Below are positions 23,901 through 34,094 of a stretch of DNA of 64,000 nt, piece by piece. Origin of the DNA: Kryptolebias marmoratus. Its lineage: Eukaryota; Chordata; Actinopteri; Cyprinodontiformes; Rivulidae. The position numbers and the translations under genes are program-made. The stretch spans positions 12,401,436 to 12,465,435 of the forward strand of contig NC_051437.1 of assembly GCF_001649575.2 (NCBI RefSeq), in the 5' to 3' direction. The notes under the pieces are model-generated. The model was not told the origin of the DNA and did not search any database. It worked only from the letters and a program-made list of their open reading frames with translations. Position 1 is the first letter of the stretch; the number at the start of each line of letters is the position of its first letter.

Positions 23901-26900
23901 AGATTTTAATGAAACTCTTTAAAAGGAATCACTTGGTGCGCATCTTGAGCCGATTGACCTCTGAAGTCAGTTCAGTCCAAGATGGCCGCCACAACTAATA
24001 AACCTTAGCCAACACAAAAATGGCTCTTATGGAGTCAGATTTGCAGATCTTGAGCTGAAATTTGGCGTGGCAGTAGCTACTTACAGAGTCACATGTCTCG
24101 CTTGAGATGTGAAAAAGGCAAACGCTTCATCGTTCCTCAACATGAGACGATCTTAGTCCAAAACCGGCGTTAAAGGCGGCGGGCGATATTCATTCATTCA
24201 AGGAAAGCGTATTTGGATATGATGTTTACTAGAAATCTCTGCTTTATTCTGCTGTTTTATTAAAAGTGTTTCTTGTTTTTTTTATTTACCCAGGGCAAAA
24301 TTATTCAGAGGGAAGAAGGTGCATGGGGATTATGACATCAAAGTGGAGCAGGTAGGTTTTCAAGCAGCCTGACGTTTCTCTGTGAGACGGAGAGAATTAC
24401 ACCACCCGTCTTCATGCAACTGTCTGCTTGTGCCACTTTTAGGCCGAATTCAACGAGATCAACGTCGTGGCTCACGCCAACGGAGTCTGCAGCGTCAACA
24501 TGCAGGTGCTCAGGAACGGCACCAAGGTCGTCAGGTGAGACGCGGCGACAAAAGGCAAATGGATTTGGGTGTTTGTTTGTTTTTTAACAAAGCTGTGTCC
24601 ACCTACCGAGGCTCGGCCCGACCCGCCCGCATCGTCCCCCTCTGGTCACGCCTCTCCTGCGCTTCTGCTCCCCAGATCCTTCAAGCCGGACTTCGTCCTC
24701 ATTCGCCAGCACGCCTTCAGCATGACCCAGAACGAAGACTTCCGCAACCTGGTCATCGGGCTGCAGTACGGCGGCGTGCCGAGCATCAACTCCCTCGAAT
24801 CCATCTACAATCTTTGTGACAAGCCGTGGGCGGTAAGCGGTTGGCCGTTTTGGGAGGAGGGGCAGGGGTTCGTGGTCTTTCTAGCGTGCGTTTTGCTTTG
24901 GCGGGCTGAAGCGTGACGCGTCTCCTCTCGCGTTTCGTGCAGTTCGCCCAGCTCATCAACACGTGCAGGAAACTGGGTGCTGAGAAGTTCCCTCTCATTG
25001 AGCAGACCTTTTACCCAAACTACAAGGAGATGGTGAGGCCCCCGCCGTCTGTTTTGTAAGGGTTTGACTGTAAAATAAAGCCATAAAATGGAATAACGCA
25101 ACACTTTTATCACTTCAGGTGAGCATGCCATCGTTTCCTGTTGTTGTAAAGATTGGACATGCCCACTCCGGCATAGGCAAGGTATAGTCATGGTTCTTGA
25201 TTAAGTTCATCTAATTCCAGCTAATCTCACCATTAGCTATGCTACAGTGACATTTATATTGCAGATTTAACATAATTTAAGCTCTACAAACAAGCATTTC
25301 TCTGTATTAAGAGATGCTGCACCGTGATTGCCTTTTGTTTGTCTTGTTTTGTTTGACTTGTTTCTGTGTGCAGGTGAAGGTGGACAACCACAGTAAGTTC
25401 CAGGACATAGCCAGTGTCGTGGCCCTCACCCAGACCTACACCACCACAGAGCCTCTCATCGACTCCAAGTACGACATCCGAATCCAGAAGATCGGCACTG
25501 ACTACAAAGCCTACATGTATGTAGAATTACACTGATGTTGCTCAGCTTTTTAACAACAAACAAACAAACAAATGGATCAAATATGTTTTCCATTCCTCAG
25601 GAGAACATCCATATCTGGGAACTGGAAGACCAACACAGGCTCTGCCATGCTTGAACAAGTGGCCATGACTGATCGGTAAACTCAGAGCCTCGTTTTTGTC
25701 ACATTAAACGCTTCTGTCCCATGAAATGAAACCAACCCCAGCTGTGCCGCCATCTTGGTAGGTGCTACATGACAACCTTTGTCACTGCAGAGTTTCTGAG
25801 GGAAAAAAAAACTAAAAGTGGTCAAGAAATTCAATGTTTTGCCATTAATTATTATTATTATTATCAGAACCTGCACTTCATAGAACATGTTATTACGGTT
25901 ATCTCTTTTCTTTGGACATACTAGTCTAACACACTGTATTAATAATCAGACCCTCCAGGATTTCGCGATGTTGCGATCGCAACTATTAACGCAAAATCAA
26001 GCAAACCCCGCGAAATCGCAACTTTTTGCAACTTTGCCCAAATCACTGCAACTTTCCCGCAACTTTAACCCAATATTTATTGTTTATTTATTTATTTATT
26101 TATTGTTGTGATTTGCCACCGTTTCTGCGGTCTAGTCTCTTCTTTGTGGGTTTGTGTAGTGTGGAATACAAAATAACCCCAAATAACTCACGAAGAAGAC
26201 ACGTGACGTCACTTCCTGTTAACATCAGAATGCCGGGAGCGTACAGGAGCAGCGACCGAAGCCAAACTGTGAGCTAATGCTTCACATTTGCCCACAAAGA
26301 TTTCAGCAAACCAGTTTCCTCCCCAGCTGCACGAGAGTGGGAGGAAGCTGTTTTGCACGTCCTGCAGTGTAATCATGGAACATAAACGCATCGACAAACA
26401 ATTTGTGTCTGCAAAACATGCGAGGAGAGCTGCAGACGAGGGACAATCCAGAAATGCTCATGAATGTCAGTTTATAAGCTATCAAAGTTCTCAAATAAAG
26501 CACCTTTTGAGAATGTCAATGTTTGTTGATAATTATCTTACAAAACTAGTATGTATTTTTGGTTAATATAGTAATTTAGTAAAAAAAAAAAATCGCAACT
26601 TTTCATTGCAACTTTTAGGAAAATGCCCCGCAAAATCAGGCATTTTAGCCCGCAACAATCACAAAAAATGCCCGCGAAATCCTGGAGGGATTGAATAATA
26701 CTAGTCTAATACACTGTATTAGTACTCCAGGGGTAGACTATTCTGCTATAATTCCTGAACATCAGGGTACTGAGGGTAAACATACACCAGCTAACTGAAA
26801 ATATATTGTTAATATTAGTGACATTATTTCTTAAATATAGCCATTAGTCTACAGACCTGTTTTACCTATTTTGTGCTTTAAATATGTGCTAAATAACAGT

Positions 26901-28012
26901 GAATTAGTGTATAGGCTAGACCAAAAAACAACAATGCTGAAGTGCATGTCATAGAAGGCCTAAATATTTCCAGAATTTTGAGGAACAAGAAAAAAGCACT
27001 GGCAGCAGAGCTCTGGGTATACTAAGTGGACATATAAAGTACTTAATTACCTAAAGTGCTCTCATGTCCTGGTCTAGCTAGAATGATTTACAGCAACTGA
27101 TAAGTTATAGTAGCAGTGAGCCGAGTCGGGGTTTTGCCACTTCTAAGCCCTGACTGGGCTTGGTGGGCAGTTTATTACAGAATCCTCTTGTCTCCTGTCT
27201 GATATATGTTTATTTAAGTAAAATAAAGTCTTATTTCTATGCATTTTTGGAGTGAGGACACAGATTACAGCACTGGCAACGAGCGGCTTTGACAGTCGTA
27301 GCACCTAGCAAGATGGCGGCCATATCCCACGCCTAGCATTGTCCCCAGGCCCTTCCAAAGCACTTCTCTTTCAGTTCCTCTCCTGCGTCGTTGGTTCTGA
27401 GTGGCGTCTCGATGGTTTTGTTCAGGTACAAGCTGTGGGTCGACACCTGCTCAGAGATCTTCGGGGGTCTGGACGTTTGCGCGGTTAAAGCTATCCACGG
27501 GAAAGACGGCAAAGATTACATCACCGAGGTAGGAGTCTGAGACGGGCGGGACTAAAAGCTGCCGTGCTTCTGGAGGACACCCAGCTGTCTGATTAAATAA
27601 ATGACTCCACGGCCGTCTCCGTGTGGCGCACAGGTGGTGGGTTCGTCCATGCCGCTGGTTGGAGAGCACCAGGCTGAGGACCGGCAGCTGATTACCGAGC
27701 TGGTTTTGGCAAAAATGAACCAGTTAGCAGAGAGAGATGCCAACGCTCCTCAGAGACCCACCACCATACAGCCATCCCAGGTACGAAGACCCTGCGCGAT
27801 CCAAACGAAGGGAGGCCGCTCTCAGCTTTGTTTCTGCCCCAACTTTGTGTTGTTTTTTTTTTTCTTCTCACTTGCAGGGAGCAGGCCAGAAGGGCGAGGT
27901 CATCGGCGAGCCCACCAAGAACTGCGCCGGCCGCCCGCCTCAAGGCTGCCTGCAGTACATTCTCGACTGCAACGGCGTGGCTGTGGGTCCGAAACCAGTC
28001 CAGGCCAACTGA
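17978..28012 (+). CDS. syn2: Synapsin II, b-type isoform
   Basis: Eleven in-phase coding exons: 17978-18327, 24294-24351, 24443-24534, 24676-24832, 24943-25032, 25119-25181, 25374-25516, 25601-25675, 27426-27528, 27634-27780 and 27878-28012; 470 aa. Domain A ([11 protein letters not shown], then [14 protein letters not shown]) holds the RRRLSDS kinase site. A Pro/Ala-rich domain B follows. The large domain C, the ATP-grasp-like actin- and vesicle-binding core, runs from about residue 95 to 400 ([24 protein letters not shown]). The family tethers synaptic vesicles in the presynaptic reserve pool. [12 protein letters not shown] favours synapsin II over I and III, and the vgll4 and raf1 neighbours agree. 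The C-terminus [20 protein letters not shown] is the b-type ending, and the length is close to mammalian synapsin IIb (about 478 aa). The a-type domain E was not found downstream. Intron 1 is 6 kb; most others are short. Confidence 0.95.
20685..21125 (-). repeat. copy of AAGATGGCCGCCAC dispersed repeat family (reverse)
   Basis: This lies in syn2 intron 1. Read on the minus strand it has GTTAGCAAAATATCTCATGG, then a hypervariable part, then AAGATGGCCGCCAC (plus-strand 20938-20951). The same order occurs in the two direct units at 23589-24170. It ends in a short (TA)n run near 21125. No coding capacity is visible. Confidence 0.6.
21697..22160. other. probable assembly duplication around a single N
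   Basis: About 230 bp left of the N at 21929 (21697-21928) recur almost exactly to its right (21930-22160). Both copies begin CCAAACAGCTCCACTTTCAA and end in GGACTTTTGGTTTCTGTAGC. The internal difference is one stretch where the right copy has a long T-run. This is what an unmerged contig overlap looks like, so the duplication is probably not biological. Confidence 0.75.
22160..22570 (+). repeat. degenerate AGCTTTTAGCTAGCATTTTG minisatellite
   Basis: About 20 diverged copies of a 20-25 bp unit (approximately TTAGCTAGCATTTTGATACTTT) sit in syn2 intron 1. The left flank (CGTTCAGCTCGTTCACGACA, ACTTTTGGTTTCTGTA) is related to the flank of the second array at 38590-39005 in raf1. The array therefore travels as part of a dispersed element. 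Confidence 0.7.
22715..22935. promoter_or_regulatory. candidate noncoding regulatory element in syn2 intron 1
   Basis: This block looks like a conserved noncoding element rather than a repeat: non-repetitive, balanced composition, with homeodomain-type TAATTA/CTAATTAG words and an AP-1-like TGACTCA near 22776. The assignment is speculative; cross-species conservation cannot be seen here. Confidence 0.2.
23589..24190 (+). repeat. two direct units of AAGATGGCCGCCAC repeat family
   Basis: Two units of about 280 bp begin with GTTAGCAAAATATCCCAG at 23591 and 23871. Each contains AAGATGGCCGCCAC (23687-23700 and 23979-23992) followed by a relic of ACACAAACATGGC. The right end is GGCGGCGGGCG followed by ATTCATTC. 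Related ends occur at about 42612 and 61403. The family is noncoding and lies in syn2 intron 1. Confidence 0.65.
25951..26689 (+). mobile_element. degenerate hAT-like DNA transposon with BED/CGGBP1-type zinc finger relic
   Basis: Perfect 17-bp terminal inverted repeats CCCTCCAGGATTTCGCG and CGCGAAATCCTGGAGGG bound a 739-bp element in syn2 intron 8. Inside, a plus-strand open frame near 26288-26566 reads [11 protein letters not shown] then AKHARRA. This resembles the C-x2-C...H-x(n)-H N-terminal finger of hAT transposases and of CGGBP1. The rest of the transposase is absent. The central word CACGTGACGTCAC occurs at 26200-26212. A 24-bp direct repeat flanks the element. Confidence 0.55.
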
Positions 28013-29964
28013 GAGCACCTGGCCGAGGAGGAGCACTGTCAGAGTCTGGGTGACGGAGGGGCACCTCAGCCGAACACGAGCGCAGACGTGTTCGCGGACG
28101 CTGCCAGCTGTAGGAGGAGATCTGTGAAGGAGGGAGGGAGGGAGGGAGCCGGCCTGGACTGGTTTTTTTTGTTTGTTTGTTTTTGAACTCTATGCAGTGT
28201 CCAGTCGTACGGTCTAACCTGTTCACCCGTTTGGTTCGTGTGCTCACCTGTGTTCCCGTAGCTGTGTTTTTGTTTTTTTGTTTCATATTTTGACGTAAAA
28301 TGAAGATTGTGCCTACACTGAGTTCAGCGCTGCTCTGTGCTACCTGTTTGACCCAGCTAGGAACTTTTTACTTTGCTCTGTGGGTTTGTTTATTTATTTT
28401 TACGTATTCTCCCTCCTACTTTGGTGTGTACCTCTAGATATTTCTCAGACGTTGAACATTCTGTGTATCTTAATACGTATAACGATAAGTGGGTGTGTAT
28501 GGCTGTAGTGGTGATCATTTTCATCCTAACGCTGATGGATATTTCTTTTGTTTTTTTCTTCTTTTTGCATGACTGATACAAAGCGCCCGGTGCCGGTCAG
28601 CTATAGACTCCTGACCGAGTGGTGTGTATATCCAACATGGCTGTTCCATCGCTGTGTTTATCCCCGTGAGTCACGCATCGTCAATGTGCAATAATATAGG
28701 AGCTGTAGACACACAGTAGACACATGCAGTATTTTTCATTTTAATTTTCTCTAAACTCCATCTTCCAATCTGTAGAAAGAAATGCCGCTAGAAGAATTTT
28801 AAAAAAGAGTTTATTTAATAGCAGATGCCCGCGTAGGAGTAAAATGAGAGATTTATTAAAGATTTTATCATACAGGAATGTAATAGTAGAATTGTGAACC
28901 AAAGAACATGTTATTTGCTTTCAGTCTTTGCACTCCCGTGAACACCAGGGTGTAAATGCTGCCGAGGGGACTGTTAATCCTGCACTATTCCACCTGACGG
29001 GGCCGCCAGCGACGCCGTGCTGTATTTCCACCTCCTCCCCGTGATGTGCATCTGCACCGCGGCGCGAGATCCACAGCGCCCCCTCCCCCTTCGCGATTCT
29101 CTCCCACTAATTGTCAGCGTATTGCCGTTGCGTCGCCATGACAACGGTCGCGAGAGCTCCCGGAGGTTTCGGTGCGGACTGCTGTACTGTGCTCATGTTA
29201 CTGCCATTCCTGTGAGCTGACGGAAAAAGTGCAATAGAAATCTAGTTTTATTACGAATTAAATCGACGACAAAAAAAAAAAAAAAATCAGATCTTCCACT
29301 GAATTCCCTTCAAAAAAAAAAAAATGTTATGTTTCACACTTTATCAATGCACTGCTCATAGTAATTCACACAACTGTTCAATACACATACTGAGCAAAAA
29401 CTCNAAAAAAAAAAAAAAAAAAAAAAAGCTATACTTTTTCCAACCGGGGTTCTTTTGTTTTTTGTTTTTTTCCCTTCACTTTTAAAGAGCCACGATCATT
29501 TGTCCGCCGTCCGATAATCTTAACGACCCCGAGTGGCAAAATGACCGGTGCGACAAAAGAACAATAACCAGTGCTGTCCTCCGAGAATGTGTTTCTAGAA
29601 AACAAAAAAAAAAAAAAACGACACTGCGAGCTCTGTGTGCGGTCCTTTTTCCTGATTTGTACGAAGTGCCGTTGTATCTGTGATTGTATCCTCGTGAAAA
29701 GCCATGCCTGAGGCTTCATGGGTGTGTTGTTCCGCTTGACAGGAGATATGCCATGACACTGAGGTGCACAGGTACCGCAGTCAGAGAGAGAGAGAGCGAA
29801 CTGAACGTTTGCCCCGTCGCGACAGGGTCCCCCCACCCCCCTGGGTCGGGGTTCGGGCCGTGGTGACACTGGAACCCGACGCCGACGGGTGTAAATCCAG
29901 CTTGCAACGGATTCAGTTGTCAGAAAGCAAATCATTTGTGAAGATTCCCTTGGTTGTCACTGGC
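28013..29964 (+). other. syn2: syn2 3' UTR
   Basis: Sequence between the syn2 stop codon and the paired AATAAA signals near 29965-29987. It has no coding continuation: no domain E sequence (for instance the family's NKSQSLTN motif) was found in any frame. It holds T-runs, A-runs and one ambiguous base at 29404. The UTR assignment is inferred from the poly(A) signals. Confidence 0.55.
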
Positions 29965-29987
29965 AATAAAGCTTCCTTTGCAATAAA
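29965..29987 (+). terminator. syn2: syn2 poly(A) signals (two AATAAA)
   Basis: AATAAA at 29965-29970 and again at 29982-29987, followed within 25 nt by the GT-rich TCTGTGTCCCCGTGTGCGTG. This is a textbook vertebrate cleavage and polyadenylation site, and it ends a 3' UTR of about 2 kb. Confidence 0.65.
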
Positions 29988-30086
29988 CGATCGGTCTGTG
30001 TCCCCGTGTGCGTGTTAGGATTAATGTGAAACACTTCATCGGTTACCTCACCCAACAGACGACAGCTAAACTGCTTTGGTTTAGAC

Positions 30087-30303
30087 CAGGGGTGGGCAAT
30101 GTTGGTCCTCGAGGGCCACCATCCTGCAGGTTTTACTTTTTTTTCTGCTCCAACACACCTGATTCAGTGGTTAAATCACCTCTTCATGTTCTGCAGAAGC
30201 CTGTTAATCATCCACTGATTCAAATCAGGTGTGTTGGAGCAGAGGAACAAGTCAAACCTGCAGGACGGTGGCCCACGAGGACCAGATTTAAACACTACAC
30301 TCC
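30087..30303. repeat. palindromic hAT-type MITE
   Basis: The element begins CAGGGGTGGGCAA. Left words GGGCCACCATCCTGCAGG and CTCCAACACACCTGATT recur inverted on the right as AATCAGGTGTGTTGGAGCAG and CCTGCAGGACGGTGGCCC. The whole 217 bp could fold as a long hairpin. The CAGGGGTG terminus is typical of hAT elements. Confidence 0.65.
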
Positions 30304-30429
30304 CAGCATCGTTCTGTCTCCAGTGCTTGAACAGATATTTGTCCTGTTTCATTTCATGGTGTCTCACACAGTAAGAGTTTGTTTGTGTCAGTTTCATTCT
30401 TTTAGTCTGCAAGAACATGTCAGTAGCAG

Positions 30430-30860
30430 TACATCACATACCTGGTACATCCCAGTACTTATCAGACGTATACACGGTAAGTACATGGTATTTATCGTCA
30501 ATGTGTCGAGTATCTGCCTGGTACTTACTGGGTATGTACCAGGCAGATACCTGGTATTTCTTACCAGGTGCGTATCTAGTATGTACTTGGTAGTTACAGA
30601 GTATGTACTTGGTACATACCAGATATGTGCAGACTGTGTACATGGTACTCACTAGTTAAGTACCTTGTACTTACTTGGTACTTACCTACTGCTTACTCAA
30701 TAGGTAACACCTGGATGGTATGTACCTGATATTTACATGGTACCTACCAGGTAAGAACCTAGGATTTGCCTGGTATATACCTAAGTAAGTACCCAGTACT
30801 TACCTGGTTTGCTCCTAATACCAAGCAGGTGTGTACCTGGTTCCTACGAGGACCCGGCTG
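30430..30860. repeat. quasi-palindromic GGTAAGTAC/GTACTTACC minisatellite
   Basis: Diverged tandem and inverted copies of a 10-14 bp unit around GTACTTACCTGGTA fill about 430 bp between syn2 and raf1. The unit reads as a near-consensus 5' splice site on both strands. No open frame of interest lies in it. Confidence 0.7.
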
Positions 30861-31106
30861 TATTATGAAGTAACTATGGTGCTGAAATATAAGAAGTACT
30901 TCCTACTCTGAAGTTAGTGGAATTCCACTGATGGCTTTCACAAAGTCCTCAAATCTCCTGCAAAGGCGAACGAAGCAAATCTCAGGCCTGCAGCTCACAT
31001 TTCTCATTTGGTGAATCAAGTCGCTCTGAGATCAGAAGAAGTGGACGACAACTGGATCCGTCTGAGGTCCAGAAGAACCCAGAAACCAAAAAGGTATGGT
31101 TGTTAG

Positions 31107-31200
31107 AGCTTAAAGGGATAGTTTGGATGTTCTGAAGTGGGGTTCTGAACAGTTAACATCTTACCTGTTGTAGATAGCTGTTTGAACGACCTCAGTTCTG
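31107..31200 (+). repeat. TTAA-bounded transposon end fragment
   Basis: TTAAAGGGATAGTTTGGATG at 31109-31128 resembles the terminus of a widespread fish DNA transposon that uses a TTAA target (piggyBac- or Kolobok-like). The matching inverted terminus was not found nearby, so only one end survives. Confidence 0.4.
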
Positions 31201-32400
31201 ACCTGACTAAAGGCTACTTCGCAAGAAGCAAGAAATTTGTTCTCTCTCCAGGAGACTTGAGAAAAGATTTGTCTTTTTTTTCCCCCTCTCTCTCTCAGCC
31301 CTGGTTTGGGAGTTCTTCCAGCTGGTTCTCGACATGTCGCGCACGCAGAGCCTTTTCTCAAGACTCTCCCAAGAGTTTCTAGTGAAGTGCAAAATGTCCT
31401 GGCTAAAACGAACTGTGTTCTTGCTCCTGGCAGCTCACGAAAAAGAACAAAGTTCTCTGTTCTTGTGGCGCATGTAACAAAAGCTTAATGGCTCGTCTCA
31501 TCCTTTGTGTAGAAATGAAAGAGCATCAAAGGATGTAATCGTAAACATTACATAAGCTCAGTGCCTTACTGCACAGATTCTCTTCTTCTTCATGACCCCA
31601 CTTCTCACCGCCAGCTGGAAGCAGCTTCGAACACAGACGACCCAGGAGTGACCGACCCGACCACAGAGACCCTGCAGCTGCACCGCTGCAGATCCGTGTT
31701 GAACACCGCAGACGCTGCAGAGAAGCCGGCGGCATATAGGCTGTTATTTACCTCAGAAACAGTCAACAGTCTCTGAGCAGAGCTCAGCGTGCCGCTCCCA
31801 CAGATTCAAATCTGTTTGTCTGACATCCAGATGGTGATGATGGAGTTTTTGGTTGTTTTTTTTTTTTTTTTAAATGGCAGAAAGCAGAGCGACCCGGCCT
31901 GGAGTTGGCACCAGAGGCCTCAGAGCGATAACTCTGTGGGTTTTTTGAAGTTCCAGCCGAAGAACTTCCGTCTAGACTCCCCCTCCCATCTCCACCCGCC
32001 CCACCCCAGCTGTCTGCCAAGCTGCTGCTCAACATGAAACAAGTTGTGCACTACGGGAGAGGCTCGGTGCAGAGTGGACCATCTGGTTGAAGAGCACAGC
32101 AGAGGACACACACTCAACACACACTTCTGACCCATACTGAAGGAGAGAGTCCTGTCAGAAACAGAGGGGGGGTCAGACGGCACGAGACGCTCGTCCCGTT
32201 CTAACGCTGGTTATTTTTAACACACTGTCAAAGTAAAATAAAACCAACAAGATGTCAGTGAAAGGCTTTCTGCTGCGGGGATAAAAACGATCTGGACTAT
32301 TCGTTGTTGCCATCTGGTGGTGGATTTGATGCGCACCAAACAGGCAGCATCTGCAGTTGCCATGGTTACACTCTGAACCACATCTCGCATCAGAGTTCAG
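31201..32400. other. intergenic stretch, nothing recognised
   Basis: No coding exon, RNA gene or clear repeat family is supportable. Imperfect inverted words (CTTGAGAAAAG near 31257 and CTTTTCTCAAG near 31352) suggest an old palindromic element but are too short to call. Confidence 0.4.
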
Positions 32401-32413
32401 GCGCTTTGCTGCC

Positions 32414-32562
32414 AGTACTACAACCAAGAGTAGTACAACCAGGAGTATTACAACAACCAGCAGTACTACAACCAGGAGTACTACAACAACCAGCAGTACT
32501 ACAACCAGGAGTACTACAGCCACCAGTACAACAACCAGCAGTACTACAGCCAGTGGTACTCA
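32414..32562 (+). repeat. 33-bp period minisatellite
   Basis: Tandem copies of a 33-bp unit, itself a dimer of CAGTACTACAACCAG-like and GAGTACTACAACAAC-like halves, about four and a half copies. All frames stay open (Tyr/Asn/Gln-, Ser/Thr- or Leu/Gln-rich), but no flanking coding context exists, so it is treated as noncoding. Confidence 0.75.
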
Positions 32563-32784
32563 CTCCTGCTGAGTTGCAGCTGTAGTACATCATAGAAAGG
32601 CTCCACACTGTAGGATTATAGGAAACAAACACTCTAATAAATATAAAGAATAACTTTTATGAGCAAAGATAAAATGAAATCAGCCACAGAGAGAAGCTGT
32701 TTGTCAGAACACATTTGTTTTATACTGGAGGACAAGAAGTATTTCTTCTTTTATTGTTGTTTTTATTTTTATGGTCTGTATTGT

Positions 32785-32945
32785 CTGCAGGGAGTCTAGC
32801 TGTCCGGCCCAGTAACGCGGTCAGCGCTGCGGGCTGCTCACCTCGAGGCTGCAGGTTCAAACCCATTTGGCGGCAGGAAGGGCATCCGGCGTAAAGACAA
32901 ATTGCCAAATCGTTTGTGCGAGTTCGCTCGAATGAAGAAGGGAGT
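32785..32945 (+). repeat. tRNA-derived SINE
   Basis: A tRNA-like head contains a B box GGTTCAAACC at 32854-32863, with an A-box-like word about 45 nt upstream. The fish-SINE-like body GGAAGGGCATCCGGCGTAAA follows. The 3' tail is not sharply defined. It lies in the syn2-raf1 intergenic region. Confidence 0.55.
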
Positions 32946-33059
32946 GTCCGACAGAAGTTTTCTTTGTTTTGTGTTTTTTCCTCCTCAGTGATGCTGTACA
33001 GAAGAGGAGTGAGTCAGGATTCATAAAAAGCAGGAAGATCCAGATCAACCCTGGAGCTT

Positions 33060-33320
33060 TTCCCAGATGTCAAGATGTGAGGATGAACCTCGTTGAGAAG
33101 TGGGCATGAAACCTTTTTAAAAACTAATCCAAGATGACTGCCACAGTCAACAGACCTTAGAAAACACAAAAGAAATGGCTCTAATTCGGTCAGTTTTATG
33201 AATATTGAGCTAAAAGCTAAGCAGGAGACTGTACAGAGTGTTATTTTAGAGGTTTGACTGAAACGGCTCAACATGAGGTGATCTCAGTCTGAAACTGTGG
33301 CGGGTGAACGCTCGGCCTTT
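33060..33320 (+). repeat. diverged copy of AAGATGGCCGCCAC repeat family
   Basis: AAGATGACTGCCACAGTCAA, then GAAAACACAAAAGAAATGGC, then a CAACATGAGGTGATCTCAGT end follow the order of words in the 23871-24170 unit. It is more diverged than the syn2 copies and truncated at its 5' side. Confidence 0.55.
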
Positions 33321-33517
33321 AGTTCCTGAGAAATTAACGACTCTGACAAAGTTCATTTTGCTTGAATCGTTCAGTAAATTTGAGCAAACCGATGGGAAAT
33401 CTGAAAGGCAAGGTTTGAAGTTGCCTCAACAAAGCTTCCATGAACAGGTTTGTTGTTTGTTTTGTTTTTTTTATGCGGAGCAGCAGCACTAGATGGAGCT
33501 GCTGCTTGCCACACGTG

Positions 33518-33556
33518 TGTATGTATGTGTGTGTGTGTGTGTGTGTGTGCGCGCAG
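33518..33556 (+). repeat. (GT)n microsatellite
   Basis: A (GT)n run, interrupted by two GTAT units and ending in GCGCGC. A simple repeat in intergenic DNA. Confidence 0.85.
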
Positions 33557-34094
33557 AGTTTGTCAGGGTGTAGATTCAGAGCAGATAAAAAAAAACACAC
33601 GGCGGTCCAGTTGTAAAAATAAACCCTCGGTGGTGAACTGAAGGCTTTGCTGCAGAGCTTTTTGTGTCCCTCGGCCTCGCTCGGCCCTGTGGTGGGGGCT
33701 TTCGTTTGTTTTCTTTTTTTAAAAAGTGAGATTGAAAAAGCCCCCCCCCCTTTAAGCTCACCACAAATATCCCAATGTTTACTGTAAACTTGAGCGTCCC
33801 GCAGGACCCGTCTGCTGAGTGTCAACGCTGACACAACATCCATCCTGCCCCTCGCCTTGCGGGAGGCGCACGGGCGTCGGCCCACGGAGGAATCCCTCGG
33901 CGTCAGACGTGGACCTGGATCCCCCCCCCTGGGAGGTCACGCTGCGTTGCCTGTGCCACAGCAAGCATCACGCAGCCATAGTTCATGCGCAACGGGGACG
34001 CAGGAAGCACATCAGATGTTTAACAGATTGCAGCATATTTAAAAGGGGGAAAAAAGTCAGGTGACTCAAGAGTTTTATGGCGGCAACACGTCTC

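Noticed and set aside
26725..27300. LTR-like end with AATAAA near 27223 before TGGCAACGAG
   Set aside because: The word order recalls an LTR followed by a primer-binding site, but no second LTR, internal coding or target duplication is visible.
31240..31380. Inverted words suggesting a palindromic element
   Set aside because: Matches are about 11 bp with unequal spacing and many mismatches outside; too weak to call.
32414..32562. Regular 33-bp repeat as a CRISPR-like array
   Set aside because: Repeats are contiguous without unique spacers and the genome is vertebrate; it is a minisatellite.
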